Part shown: positions 35,269-44,746 of the stretch, piece by piece
Numbering within the stretch: the stretch's first letter is position 1
How the letters are laid out: every line of letters starts with the position of its first letter
Origin: Pseudomonadota bacterium
Lineage (GTDB): Bacteria > Pseudomonadota > Gammaproteobacteria > Steroidobacterales > Steroidobacteraceae
Reading direction: 5' to 3'
Assembly: GCA_018240525.1 (NCBI GenBank)
Contig: JAFEFN010000013.1
Coordinates: forward strand, 124,001 to 188,000
Length of the DNA: 64,000 nt
The notes under the pieces: generated by a model
The model's input: the letters and a program-made list of their open reading frames with translations, nothing else
Told to the model about the DNA's origin: nothing
Databases searched by the model: none
Position numbers and translations under genes: made by a program

Positions 35269-35283
35269 GGTCCAGCGGACCTC
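35267..35283 (+). terminator. Hairpin at end of response regulator gene
   Basis: GAGGTCC-AGC-GGACCTC, a perfect 7-bp stem with a 3-base loop, begins inside the stop codon of the regulator. There is no T run, so it is a weak or attenuating terminator. Confidence 0.4.
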
Positions 35284-35376
35284 CGCACGCTCCGATGTGC
35301 ACTGACAGGCACTGGGCAAGGTTCGCTCTGTTGGGTAGATTGTGGCCGCCATGCCCATCCAGCTGCACGCACCAAG

Positions 35377-36519
35377 ATGAGCCTCGCCCCACTGTCGCGT
35401 CCTCACTACGCGCACATTGAGGACCTGCTGCGCCACAAAAGTACTAACCTGCCAGTCTTCTGTTACTTTCCAGCGCGGATCCGTGCGGACTGCATCGAGT
35501 TCTGCCGGGGATTTCCGGGCAAGGTCTTCTACGCCGTCAAGGCCAATCCCGAGCCGCTGGTTCTTCAGTCCCTCATTGAGGGCGGAATAGACGCATTCGA
35601 CGTTGCCTCCCTTGCCGAGATCGAAGCGGTCCATCGGTCGAAGCCCGGTGCACACTGCGCTTTCAACCACCCGGTCAAGCAGCGCAGCGCGATCGGACTC
35701 GCATACCGCAGCTGGGGCATCCGCGATTTCGTGGTAGATCACGAGCGCGAATTGCAGAAGGTGCTCGAAGAGACCGGCCGTGACGTCGTGCTGCAGGTCC
35801 GTGTCGCGGTGCCGAATTCTTCAGCCGCCGTCAGCTTCAACGCCAAATTTGGAGCCCGCCCGGAGGACGCAGTGATCCTGCTACGCAGGCTGAAGGAGCT
35901 GGGTATCCCGGCTGCCCTCACCATGCACCTGGGCTGGCAGACCACCGATCCAGAGGCCTATGCGCGGGGGATAGGCCTGCTAGGACAGCTTTCACGCGCA
36001 GCGGACGTGCGTCTCGAGTACCTGAACGTGGGTGGAGGGTTTCCGAGCGTGCTGATGCCACGCCAGTACCAGCTCGGAGACTTCTTCGCGGCCATCCGCC
36101 GCTCCGCGGTTGCGGAGTTCGGGGCCGGCGGCATGCCCTTGCATTGCGAGCCGGGCAGTGCGCTCGTTACGCGCGGCGCCGGAGTCCTGACGCAGGTGGT
36201 GCTGGTAAAGGAAAACAGCCTGTACCTGAACGACGGCATTTATGGCGCCATGGCCGAACTCATCCACTCGCGTATCCAGCCGCCCACCCAAGTTTTCGGG
36301 CCGGATGGAATCCCCCGAAGAGGGCCGCTGATACGGATGCGGACCTTTGGACCTACGTGCGACTCGTACGACACCTACCCGGAGCCTTTTCAGGTACCGG
36401 GCGACACCCGCGAGGGGGACTGGCTGTTCCTCGATTCGATGGGCGCCTATTCGGCGCCTTTGATCACGGATTTCAACGGACTGGGTGCACACGAGTTCGC
36501 CGTTCTGGATAGCCCGTAG
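35377..36519 (+). CDS. PLP-dependent ornithine/diaminopimelate-type decarboxylase (fold III)
   Basis: 380 residues. The alanine-racemase-fold decarboxylase hallmarks are complete. The PLP lysine is Lys55 in FYAVKANPEP, and LNVGGGFPS and CEPGSALV supply the phosphate and substrate sites. FGPTCDSYDT carries the catalytic Cys328 contributed across the dimer. The short length and the GPTCDSYD form favour an ornithine-type polyamine enzyme over LysA. It stands alone with its own terminator. The product would be putrescine or a related diamine; substrate specificity is inferred. Confidence 0.88.
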   Translation: MSLAPLSRPHYAHIEDLLRHKSTNLPVFCYFPARIRADCIEFCRGFPGKVFYAVKANPEPLVLQSLIEGGIDAFDVASLAEIEAVHRSKPGAHCAFNHPVKQRSAIGLAYRSWGIRDFVVDHERELQKVLEETGRDVVLQVRVAVPNSSAAVSFNAKFGARPEDAVILLRRLKELGIPAALTMHLGWQTTDPEAYARGIGLLGQLSRAADVRLEYLNVGGGFPSVLMPRQYQLGDFFAAIRRSAVAEFGAGGMPLHCEPGSALVTRGAGVLTQVVLVKENSLYLNDGIYGAMAELIHSRIQPPTQVFGPDGIPRRGPLIRMRTFGPTCDSYDTYPEPFQVPGDTREGDWLFLDSMGAYSAPLITDFNGLGAHEFAVLDSP

Positions 36520-36522
36520 CGA

Positions 36523-36553
36523 GGGGACGCCGGTCCTTGCGACTGGCGTCCCC
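36523..36553 (+). terminator. Terminator hairpin after decarboxylase
   Basis: GGGGACGCCGGTC and GACTGGCGTCCCC form a long stem (one mismatch) around CTTGC, starting 4 bases after the stop codon. No T tract follows on the + strand. Confidence 0.65.
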
Positions 36554-36589
36554 AAGACTCCCCGGGGGACAGGCTGCGTGCCTCGTTTC

Positions 36590-36965
36590 TCAGGAAGCCG
36601 TGAGCACCGTGGAGTCCAGCGCCCGAAGCGGGCCTGAAGGCGCGATGTTGCCACCCTCTTCCGCTGTCTCCTCGAGTTCTGCCTTGCGCTCCGCCAGCTG
36701 TTCCCCCAGCGCCTCCAGGTCCATCTTCGCCTTCTTCGCCTCCGCGAACATCCCGCCGGGGCTTTCCTCCTCCTTGACGTGGTGCCTGATCATCAGAACA
36801 GAGACCTTCGCGTCGAAATACTCATCCTCCGGATCACTCTTCTCGATCTGGGCGATCAGGTTCTTCGCCCCTGCGTGTTCTACCGCCGCCTCGTGATGAA
36901 CCTCCTCATCCCCACCGTTCTCGAGAAGATCGGTCGCCCTTGCCGCTGTAAGCTGCAGCCTACAC
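36590..36965 (-). pseudogene. Truncated hemerythrin HHE-domain protein
   Basis: The frame carries only the C-terminal half of a hemerythrin HHE domain: VHHEAAVEHAGAKNLIAQIE, DPEDEYFDAKVSVL and IRHHVKEEESPGGMF, then LEALGEQLAERKAELEE. These match the final helices of the family, including the HHVKEEE iron-ligand motif. The helices with the first His ligands are absent, and upstream sequence (36966-37102) is open but unrelated. Without them no di-iron site can form, so this is probably a 5'-deleted remnant; a frameshift farther upstream was not found. It lies downstream of the amidohydrolase on the same strand. Confidence 0.65.
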
Positions 36966-37153
36966 GCCGGCCTCAGGTGACGATTCGGCCTTAACGGCCG
37001 GCGCAGCAGGGAATTCCACGCAGAACCAAGTGGCTCGCGGCCCACGTTCTGGGTCGCGCTTGCAATCCCCAGGCCGTTTGCGCGGAGAAATCCAGACAAC
37101 AAGATCCGTACGTGCGGACGCCCTACACCACGAGGCCGTAGCGGTGCGGAGTC

Positions 37154-38887
37154 CTACTGCAGCGATCCCGCCGTCACACGGCCGTCCATCACGACCGCCG
37201 CGATCTTCGCCGCATGCAGCCGGGAGGCCGGCACTGCGAAAGGGTCGCTGGCCATGACCACGAGGTCCGCCTTCTTCCCGGCCTCGAGGGAGCCGGTCTC
37301 GGCAGCGATTCCCAATTGCCGCGCACCGTTCAGCGTATAGGCGGCGAGCGACTGCTTCAGAGAAAGACACTCTTCCGGCATGGCAGGGCGTGCGTAGAGA
37401 TCCGGACCCCCCGCGTAATCGCGGCGCGTCATCGCCATCTCCAGGCCCACGAAGGGATTCGTCCGTGGAATCTCGTCACTAGAGGTCACGTCGCTCGAAA
37501 AAGAAACGTTAACACCCGACCTCCATATGGAACCGGTCGGTTCGTCGCGGTGAGCGCGTTCGGCTCCCAGGGTCACCAGGCCCGCGCGCCCGAACTGCGT
37601 GCCACCGAACCAGTGAGGCGTCATGTTGGCATTCACCTTCAGGTGCCCGAGACGCGCGATGTCGGGTGCGTCCACGATCTGCAGGTGAGCGAGCGTGATC
37701 TGAATCCGCGGGGGCCGGCCCAATGACTGCGTTGATTCCTCCACCGCGTCAAGTGCTTCATGGGTGGCACGGTCCCCAACGACATGGATGTGCAGGTTGA
37801 GTCCTTCCCGGTCCAGCTGCTGGATGAACTGCGCCAGTCGGTGCGAATCAACCAGGATGCCGCCCTTCTTAGCCGGGTCCGAGGCGTAGGGTTGCAGCAT
37901 CGCGGCCGTGAGGATCTCAAAGACGCCGTCGTACATGAGCTTGACCGTATCGAAGCGCAGCTCCGGGCCGCCGTAGGTGGCCTGCAAACGGCGTATTTCC
38001 GGCACGGCCCGATCAAGCTGCGCGGGAGCGAAGACCTGGTATGAACCGAAGTATCGAAGCGGCAGCTTGCCGGCCCGGTCGAGCCTGGAGACCTCGGTAT
38101 ATACGGCATCTTCCATGCCCATGTTCCCGCCATCGAAGAGGCTCGTCACTCCGTGGCCTGCAAGGTAGTTGAGCTGGCGGACGAGTCGCGCGCGAAATTG
38201 CGCACGCGGTGGCATCACCAGCGGCGCCAGTGTCGACAGCGTGCCCCACTCCTTGATCCAGCCAGTAGGTTCCCCATTTGCATCGCGCACGTAGACCGAG
38301 ATGTCCGAACTCACATCTGGCGTATGCCCGTCGATTCGCAACTTGCGCAGCATGGCGCTGTTCAGCCATGCGCTGTGTCCAGAGTTGTCGAGCACCGCCA
38401 CCGGCGTGGTCGGCCAGATCGCATCAAGATCGCGCTTGTCTGGGCCCTCCGGAAGGAAACTGGCCACGTCCCAATAGCTCAGGATGATGGGACTATCTTG
38501 CGGGTGCGCCTTGGCGTACCTGCGCAGCCAGCGCAAAGTCTCCGCCCGGTCCGGCCCCGGCAGGTTGTCGCGCTCGTCAATCGCCGGGTCGCCGGAACCG
38601 AACATGGCCGTGAGCGCAGGATGGGTGTGCCCGTCGACGAAGCCCGGGATGACCACTCGCCGCCTCAGGTCGTACACCCGCGTGCCCGGTTGGAGCGCTC
38701 GGGTCCATTCGGGTGTGCCGCGCTCGCCCACATAGGCGATGCGATCGTTCTGCACGACCAGGGCAGAGACGAACGCGGCATGTTCATCCCCGGTGTAGAT
38801 GCGCGCGTTCACGAAGGCGAATGATTCCGCGGTGTGTCCCGCCGCTGCGTACCACAACGCCACGATCGCGATGACCCATTTCCACAT
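37154..38887 (-). CDS. Exported amidohydrolase family protein (YtcJ-like)
   Basis: 577 residues after a GGAGAT ribosome site. A signal peptide-like N-terminus (MWKWVIAIVALWYAAAGHTA) precedes an amidohydrolase_3 fold. The small beta domain begins FVNARIYTGDEHAAFV, the metal motif is VIPGFVDGHTHPAL, and NLHIHVVGDRATHEALDAVEE and the terminal ARQLGIAAETGSLEAGKKADLVVM are characteristic. The fold hydrolyses amides or related C-N bonds with one or two metal ions. No neighbour points to a pathway and the substrate is unknown. Confidence 0.92.
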   Translation of the reverse strand: MWKWVIAIVALWYAAAGHTAESFAFVNARIYTGDEHAAFVSALVVQNDRIAYVGERGTPEWTRALQPGTRVYDLRRRVVIPGFVDGHTHPALTAMFGSGDPAIDERDNLPGPDRAETLRWLRRYAKAHPQDSPIILSYWDVASFLPEGPDKRDLDAIWPTTPVAVLDNSGHSAWLNSAMLRKLRIDGHTPDVSSDISVYVRDANGEPTGWIKEWGTLSTLAPLVMPPRAQFRARLVRQLNYLAGHGVTSLFDGGNMGMEDAVYTEVSRLDRAGKLPLRYFGSYQVFAPAQLDRAVPEIRRLQATYGGPELRFDTVKLMYDGVFEILTAAMLQPYASDPAKKGGILVDSHRLAQFIQQLDREGLNLHIHVVGDRATHEALDAVEESTQSLGRPPRIQITLAHLQIVDAPDIARLGHLKVNANMTPHWFGGTQFGRAGLVTLGAERAHRDEPTGSIWRSGVNVSFSSDVTSSDEIPRTNPFVGLEMAMTRRDYAGGPDLYARPAMPEECLSLKQSLAAYTLNGARQLGIAAETGSLEAGKKADLVVMASDPFAVPASRLHAAKIAAVVMDGRVTAGSLQ

Positions 38888-39179
38888 GAGATCTCCGTCG
38901 CTCGCTGAGCCTGCATGCAGCAGGCACAGCGGCCTTTAGATTTCTTGCTTCGCCAGACCCGCCCGCTTCCGATCCCGCTTACGCGAGCGTCACGAGGCGA
39001 CGCCCACCTCCGGCCAAGGCAGAGTACAAGCTAACCGCACCTCGGTCACTCTGTAACAATTTGTGGAGAACCGAGCGACGCGATCACAGCGATCGCTGAC
39101 CTCAGAACCCCGTGCCTGCCTCGCGCGCACTCACCCGAAGGCGTGAACCCTCACCACTACTTCACGCAAGGAGTGCGCC

Positions 39180-40283
39180 ATGCAACCTCGACACAGTCTT
39201 CGACGTTCGATGCAACACAGCTTCCTCATAGCTGCGCTAGCGCTTTTGTCCGCGACAGTGGCCACCGCCGACGAGGACAGCCGTTTCATTCCAAAGCTTA
39301 TCAATTCATCGACGATTCCGGCCAACGGCGATCTGAACCCTTACGGTGTCGCATTCGTTCCACCGGGCTTTCCGGCGGGTGGCGCGATCACGCCGGGCGA
39401 CGTGCTCGTCAGCAACTTCAACGATGCGAGCAACGCCCAGGGCCGGGGCACGACCGTGATCAAGCTGACGCCGAATGGGAAAGTCGCACCCCCGGGAAGC
39501 GCGACAACCTTCTTCGCCAGCCCACAAGTCGGTCTGAGCACCGCTCTGGGGGTGCTGCGCGCCGGCCTGGTGCTGGTCGGAAATGTCCCCACGAGCGACG
39601 GCACGTTCGCGACCATTGGCCAGGGGGCACTGCAGGTCATCGGCCGTAGCGGGAAGTTGCTGCAGACATTGACCAATGCCACGTTCCTGGACGGTCCTTG
39701 GGACCTGGCGCTCATCGACGAAGGCTCCCAGGCACAGATCTTCGTCTCCAACGTCCTGAACGGTACGGTATCCAGACTGGACGTGGCCGTGCGCCCCGAC
39801 GGACTCACAGTGCTGAAGATGAGCCTCATCGCGAACGGCTACTCGCACGTGCCCAATGAGGCCGCTCTGGTGTTGGGCCCGACCGGGCTTGCGGTGGACC
39901 GGCAAAGTGGCACGCTTTATGTGGCCTCCACGGCCGACAACTCGATCTACGCCGTGGGTCAGGCACGCACGCGCACGGCGCCGGTTCACCGAGGCATGCT
40001 GGTGTTCGCTGATCCGCACCTGCGGGGACCGCTCGCGCTCAGGTTTGCGCCCAACGGGCACCTGCTGACGGCGAACGGCGATGCCGTCAATGACGACGTG
40101 CTGCACCCCAGCGAGATCGTCGAGTTCACGAAGTACGGCCAATTCGTGGGCGAATACGACGTCGACGCCAGCCAGGGCGGTGCGTTCGGTCTGGACACCG
40201 CACGTGGGGGCGCGTTCAACTACGCCGCCATCGACGATGTCACGAACAGTTTGTCGGTCTATCGCCTGCCCACTGAGGATTGA
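39180..40283 (+). CDS. Exported beta-propeller (NHL/SMP-30-like) protein
   Basis: 367 residues with AAGGAG just before the start. A signal peptide (MQHSFLIAALALLSATVATA from an internal Met11; either Met is possible) is followed by repeated blades: NPYGVAFVPPGFPAGG, GVLRAGLVLVGNVP, GPWDLALIDEG, GPTGLAVDRQSGTLYVAST and GPLALRFAPNGHLLTANGD. There is no catalytic motif I can name. It is probably a periplasmic or secreted binding protein or lactonase-like hydrolase. It is monocistronic and closed by the hairpin at 40299. Confidence 0.85.
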   Translation: MQPRHSLRRSMQHSFLIAALALLSATVATADEDSRFIPKLINSSTIPANGDLNPYGVAFVPPGFPAGGAITPGDVLVSNFNDASNAQGRGTTVIKLTPNGKVAPPGSATTFFASPQVGLSTALGVLRAGLVLVGNVPTSDGTFATIGQGALQVIGRSGKLLQTLTNATFLDGPWDLALIDEGSQAQIFVSNVLNGTVSRLDVAVRPDGLTVLKMSLIANGYSHVPNEAALVLGPTGLAVDRQSGTLYVASTADNSIYAVGQARTRTAPVHRGMLVFADPHLRGPLALRFAPNGHLLTANGDAVNDDVLHPSEIVEFTKYGQFVGEYDVDASQGGAFGLDTARGGAFNYAAIDDVTNSLSVYRLPTED

Positions 40284-40298
40284 CTATCTGCCGGTACT

Positions 40299-40344
40299 CA
40301 GGCGCCTGATCCGCTCGAATTTGCAGCGCGGATCAGCGCGCCTG
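40299..40344. terminator. Bidirectional terminator hairpin between convergent genes
   Basis: CAGGCGCCTGATCCGC (40299-40314) pairs with GCGGATCAGCGCGCCTG (40328-40344) with one bulge, giving a stem of about 16 bp between the stop codons of two convergent genes. Confidence 0.7.
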
Positions 40345-40360
40345 ATGCCCTCCGGCACTC

Positions 40361-40759
40361 TCAGTCATCGTGATCGTGGTGATGGTCGTGGCCGTGACCA
40401 TGTCCCTTGCCGTTCCCCTGGTCGTTGTCGTCATGGTGCCGCGGGGCATATTCACGGGCGTACCAGTCATCGCGCACGAAGTAGACCGGGCGACCGCAGG
40501 CGTTGTACTCGGCGCAGTGCTTGGACCAGTGCTTCTCGTGCCCGGGAGGGACGTGCAGATAGATCGGCTCGGCGACATAGGTGGGCGAGCGCTCGACGAC
40601 GATCGGCTGCGGGAAGATCACCTGGGGCGGTTGCGGCACGCTGCCGATGTTGATCTGGCCGTAAAACCCGGGCTCATTGACGTTTACTGAGACTCCAACG
40701 TCGGCCAGCGCCGGGGCGGCGAGTGCAGCCAGCAGGGCGGCGGTGAGCAGTTTCCTCAT
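40361..40759 (-). CDS. Small exported protein with His/Asp-rich C-terminus
   Basis: 132 residues from the ATG at 40759 (upstream frame ignored because this Met opens the signal peptide MRKLLTAALLAALAAPALA). The middle has a Pro-rich stretch (VPQPPQVIFPQPIVVERSP) and LHVPPGHEKHWSKHC...YNACGRPVYFV, a pattern of small exported proteins seen in beta- and gammaproteobacteria. The tail is a His/Asp run that could bind nickel, zinc or copper. Function is unknown; metal binding is inferred from composition. Confidence 0.8.
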   Translation of the reverse strand: MRKLLTAALLAALAAPALADVGVSVNVNEPGFYGQINIGSVPQPPQVIFPQPIVVERSPTYVAEPIYLHVPPGHEKHWSKHCAEYNACGRPVYFVRDDWYAREYAPRHHDDNDQGNGKGHGHGHDHHHDHDD

Positions 40760-40831
40760 ATCGTCGGTCTCCTTTCTATATGGGCACGTTCCCGGGCCCA
40801 GCGGCACGCTCCGGCCGCCACATAAAAGCGT

Positions 40832-41737
40832 TCAGGGAATATCGACCGTCGCAGTCTGCTGCGCTGTGACGCTGATCCCGGTTTTGACTGGCGAAAAGGT
40901 CACGGCACTGTCGGCCTGATCGGGGTTATCCACAGCCGCCTGACACGTGAAGGCAACGCTGTAACTGCCCGGCGACAGGAAAGTGAACTGATAGTAGTAA
41001 CCGCCGCTCTGTGCCAGCACCGGCGCTTTCGAGGCCAGCGGCTGGTTGGTATCCGTAGCCGGGGCGGTGCTGTTCATATCTTCCGGCGTGGTCACCGTCC
41101 CACTGTAGAGGTAAACGCCCGGTGTGCAGCCGGAGACGACGAGGCTTGCATCGACCGTACCCTGGATATTCCCGACCGTGGTGTTGTCGACCAGGCGCAG
41201 CGCGGGCTTCAGAATGCAAGCGGGCGACTGCCCCGGCGGACAGGTGATGGCCTTGCGCAGGTCGAAATCCACGGCGTAGTCGACCACGCCACTCGCGGGA
41301 ACCGTGAAGCCCGATACGAGCTTCAGGCCGGTCTCGGCGCCGCTCGGCACCTGCAGCCCGTGCATCGTGCCATCGGTCAGCGTGATGTAAGAGTGGCTGG
41401 GATCCCCGTCGGCCAGGACCAGCAGCCGAATTTGTCCGTACGAGCCGGGCGGTACCGGCTGGTCGAACAACTGCGCGGATGCGGTACCGCTGTCATTGAG
41501 GAGGTCGATCGACTTGGGCGCGTCGAACGTGATGTCGACGGGGGTGCCGTTGTCGGGAACCAGTTCCACGCCGGTGAATACGACGACGACCTTCTCAGCA
41601 GCGTCCACCGGCGCATCGCCCACGGACAATTTCATGCTCGACATGCCCGAAGGGCTGCTGCCTCCTCCGCATCCGGCAAGGAACAGCGTCGCGGCGGCAC
41701 TCGCTGCCAAGACTCTCAGAATTCTGGTTTTGAGCAT
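40832..41737 (-). CDS. DUF4382-type lipoprotein
   Basis: 301 residues from an ATG preceded by GGGGAGGA. The signal ends in a lipobox LFLAGC followed by GGGSSPSG, so it is a lipid-anchored protein. The mature part begins MKLSVGDAPVDAAEKVVVVFTGVEL, the hallmark of the DUF4382 beta domain, then a second Ig-like region with SGCTPGVYLYSGTVT near the end. Such proteins are found on envelopes but have no assigned role. It stands alone, convergent with nothing, and about 70 bases from the upstream-side neighbour. Confidence 0.88.
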   Translation of the reverse strand: MLKTRILRVLAASAAATLFLAGCGGGSSPSGMSSMKLSVGDAPVDAAEKVVVVFTGVELVPDNGTPVDITFDAPKSIDLLNDSGTASAQLFDQPVPPGSYGQIRLLVLADGDPSHSYITLTDGTMHGLQVPSGAETGLKLVSGFTVPASGVVDYAVDFDLRKAITCPPGQSPACILKPALRLVDNTTVGNIQGTVDASLVVSGCTPGVYLYSGTVTTPEDMNSTAPATDTNQPLASKAPVLAQSGGYYYQFTFLSPGSYSVAFTCQAAVDNPDQADSAVTFSPVKTGISVTAQQTATVDIP

Positions 41738-41931
41738 GTTGCATCCTCCCCAAGGCACGTCGCACCGCTCAACTTTGACCGTGGCTCGGTGAACGAATCC
41801 TGAACGAGGCGCGGTCTCAGCGCCGACACTAGCACCGACGCGCCGGAAGGACCCATGCGTCGCCAGAAGGCAACGATACTGGCACGCGTGATTAACTTAA
41901 TCTGGGGGGATTCACACTTCGCAATTTCTGT

Positions 41932-43212
41932 TCAATCACCCCCGGGCGCCTCCCGCTGCGCTTGAAGGGTGTCGTCGAGTGCCTGAACCAGCGTATCGGC
42001 ATGCTCGATCTTGAACGTCAACGGAGTGCGGATCTTGAGCACGTTGCCGCCGCGCCCGGTCGAGCCCAGAAGCACCCCTCGGTGACGCATGGCATTGACC
42101 ACTTGCTTGGTGGCGAGGGCACTCGCCCGGGTGCCTGCGCCGTCAGAGCGCACCTCCACGCCGACGAACAGGCCGGCGCCCCGCACCTCGCCGAGGGCCG
42201 GGCATCGCGAGGCCAGCTTCACGAGGGCACGCCGGAGGTACTCACCGGTGCGGCGGGCGTTCTCGAGCAGGCCCTCTTTGTGTATGACCTGCAGTACCGC
42301 CAGCGCCACGGCACATGAGACGCTGTTACCGCCGAAGGTGTTGAAGTAGTGACGACCCCGGGCAAATTGAGCAAAGACTTCCGGGCGCGCTGCGACAGCG
42401 GCCACCGGGTGACCGTTACCCATGGGTTTACCCATCGTCACGATGTCCGGGACGACCCCGTGGCGCTGGAATCCCCACATCGCCTCACCAAGCCGGCCAA
42501 AGCCCGGTTGCACCTCGTCGGCGATGAAAAGACCGCCAGCGTCGCGCATGTGGCGCACGGCTTCGGCCAGGAATCCCTTCGGATCCGAGAACACCCCGTC
42601 GCTTGAGAAGATGGTATCAACGAGCAACGCGGCCGGTCGTATGCCATCGCTGCGCATACGTTCGAGCGCGTTCTGAACATGCGCGGCGAAGCCTGCGGGC
42701 CCTTCCGGGGCCCCCGGGGACGGCACGGTATAGACACCAGGCCCCACCGGGCCGTCCTCGGGCGACATTCCGGACAGTACGTCGGTCACCCCATGGTAGG
42801 AGTAGTCCGTGATGATGAAGCCGGTGCCGCCCGTGACCGCCTTGCTGATGCGGACCGCCAGGTCATTGGCCTCGCTTCCGGTGCAGGTAAAGACCACGTT
42901 GCTGATCTCGCGGGGCATCGTGGCCAGCAGGTCCTCCGCCAGTTGCAGCGGCAGCTCCGCCAGGTAGCGCGTATGCGTGTTGAGGATGCTTGCCTGGCGC
43001 GTCAGTGCCTCGACAACCTCAGGATGGCAGTGACCGACGACGGGTACGTTGTTATAGGCATCGAGATACGCCCGCCCGTGCTCGTCGTACATCCAGACGT
43101 CCCGCGCGCGCACCACCTGCAGCGGCTGCTCGTAGAAGAGCTGGTAGGTCGGGGCGAGCAGCTGCGTGCGCCGCGCGATGATCGCCGAGTGTTCCATGTC
43201 AGGTGTAGTCAC
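41932..43212 (-). CDS. Class-III PLP aminotransferase (phospho-lyase type candidate)
   Basis: 426 residues from a GTG whose bases overlap the stop of the upstream kinase gene (GTGA). Class-III features are complete: YNNVPVVGHCHPEV, CTGSEANDLAVRIS, LFIADEVQPGFGR (PLP-binding Asp), and the PLP lysine in VTMGKPMGNGHPVAAV. The DNVPxVGHCHP start and pairing with a kinase resemble AGXT2L-type phospho-lyases acting on phosphoethanolamine or phosphohydroxylysine. That substrate is an inference from the partner gene. It is translationally coupled to the kinase. Confidence 0.88.
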   Translation of the reverse strand: MTTPDMEHSAIIARRTQLLAPTYQLFYEQPLQVVRARDVWMYDEHGRAYLDAYNNVPVVGHCHPEVVEALTRQASILNTHTRYLAELPLQLAEDLLATMPREISNVVFTCTGSEANDLAVRISKAVTGGTGFIITDYSYHGVTDVLSGMSPEDGPVGPGVYTVPSPGAPEGPAGFAAHVQNALERMRSDGIRPAALLVDTIFSSDGVFSDPKGFLAEAVRHMRDAGGLFIADEVQPGFGRLGEAMWGFQRHGVVPDIVTMGKPMGNGHPVAAVAARPEVFAQFARGRHYFNTFGGNSVSCAVALAVLQVIHKEGLLENARRTGEYLRRALVKLASRCPALGEVRGAGLFVGVEVRSDGAGTRASALATKQVVNAMRHRGVLLGSTGRGGNVLKIRTPLTFKIEHADTLVQALDDTLQAQREAPGGD

Positions 43213-44249
43213 AGGCGAAGCTCCTGAAGCAGCAGCTGGTCGGAAATCTTGAGGCGCGCGCGCATGAATCCCTCCTCGAGTGGCGCGAAATGGCCGCCCC
43301 CGGGGTTGCGCTGCACGTGCCACTCGTGGATGACGAGGGTCATGAGAAGCCTTGCTGCCACCAACGCGCCCAGCAGCCCCACTTCCTCCTGGTGCAGCGC
43401 AACGCAGTCGTGGTACGCACGGCTGACATCGAGAATCGATGCGCGCGCTTCACTCGGGTCGGAACAGTCCATGGGGATGAGTTCGGCGGCGCACACCGCC
43501 ACGTCCGCGACCAAGGCGGTATGAACCATGTCCCCGAAATCGATGACGCCCGCGACCCTGGCCTCGTCGGCGGGATCCACCAGGATGTTCAGTGCATTCA
43601 GATCGCAGTGCACGACCTGGTGCCGCAGGGTCGGAAGCTCGCGCTCGATACGAGGCACGACATGCTCCAGCAGCGCGCGCACCGGCGATGCGAGCGGAAA
43701 GCGCGGCATTTCTTCCAGCAGCGTACGCATGTGTGCCGTGTGCCGAACGTCCCAGAGGATCGTGCGTCGCGCGGCGGGATGGTCGAAGCCGCGCAGCGCC
43801 AGCGACAATTTGCCGCCGATGCGGCCGCAGGCCGCACGCTGCGCAGGCGAGCGGGTCGACGAGCCGAGCAGGCGTCCGGCCAGGAATGTCAGGATGCGCG
43901 CAGTGCGCGTCGCACCGGCTTCGTCGGTGAAGCGGATGAAGGTCTTGCCGGCGCGATCCCTGACGACCCGTGGACACGGCAGCGCATCGTCGCTCCTCTC
44001 GATGTGCAGCAACGCCTCGTTCTGAAATTCGGTCTCGGCGGGGTCCTCAGCGGCGTTGGCAATCTTCAGGACGTATTCGGCACCGCCGGCGGCGGTCAGC
44101 CGGAAGTTCTCATCGCGCTCGCCGGTGAGGCGTGTCGCGCGCGCGGCGATCCCGTAGTGCTCCTGCACGAGGGTCAGCGCGTATTCCACGGACACTGGCC
44201 GCGAGGAGGCGACCATCGTCGCCAGGAAGGCATCCACCTGGTCTGTCAT
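43209..44249 (-). CDS. Aminoglycoside-phosphotransferase-fold kinase
   Basis: 346 residues. The APH-type kinase core is visible: an N-lobe with GERDENFRLTAAGGAEYVLKIA, catalytic loop HQVVHCDLNALNILVD and metal motif VAGVIDFGDMVHTALVADV. This fold includes hydroxylysine kinase and homoserine kinase-like enzymes acting on small amino compounds. The next gene, overlapping by 4 bases, is a phospho-lyase-like aminotransferase. Together they could phosphorylate a hydroxy-amino compound and then eliminate phosphate. The pathway is inferred from the pair. Confidence 0.85.
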   Translation of the reverse strand: MTDQVDAFLATMVASSRPVSVEYALTLVQEHYGIAARATRLTGERDENFRLTAAGGAEYVLKIANAAEDPAETEFQNEALLHIERSDDALPCPRVVRDRAGKTFIRFTDEAGATRTARILTFLAGRLLGSSTRSPAQRAACGRIGGKLSLALRGFDHPAARRTILWDVRHTAHMRTLLEEMPRFPLASPVRALLEHVVPRIERELPTLRHQVVHCDLNALNILVDPADEARVAGVIDFGDMVHTALVADVAVCAAELIPMDCSDPSEARASILDVSRAYHDCVALHQEEVGLLGALVAARLLMTLVIHEWHVQRNPGGGHFAPLEEGFMRARLKISDQLLLQELRL

Positions 44250-44350
44250 GCGTGCAGCTCGATGTGTTGAGGCCCGGGACCGTGACTCGCATTACCGCCG
44301 GTTCGGGCAACGGGCTCTCCCGGCAGTGAACTCTAAGTTATTGATTTTAA

Positions 44351-44426
44351 TGGCGTCCCCAAGGGGATTCGAACCCCTGTTACCGCCGTGAAAGGGCGAT
44401 GTCCTAGGCCTCTAGACGATGGGGAC
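44351..44426 (-). tRNA. tRNA-Glu (TTC)
   Basis: On the minus strand the cloverleaf starts GTCCCCATCGTCTAGAGGCC, has the anticodon loop CTTTCAC (TTC), T arm GGGGTTCGAATCCCC and an encoded CCA. All four stems pair. Confidence 0.97.
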
Positions 44427-44618
44427 GCACGGATCACTGGAGCAACAAGGCCAATTGCACCACGCCCGCCTCGGAGGGGGCGCGGAAGATTACACGCGAG
44501 TTGCCCACGGAACAACGCAGGTCGCGCCCGCGGCCGACTTGGATTGCGGCGGCGGGAGCACCGATAACCCTTGATTTTTCGTTGGGTTAGGAACGCCGCG
44601 GCGCCGGCTGATGGGATT

Positions 44619-44694
<76 letters not shown>

Positions 44695-44746
44695 ACGCGA
44701 AGGCGCCGCAAGCTACGCAGCCGCCCCTGCCTTGTCAAGCGCAGGC

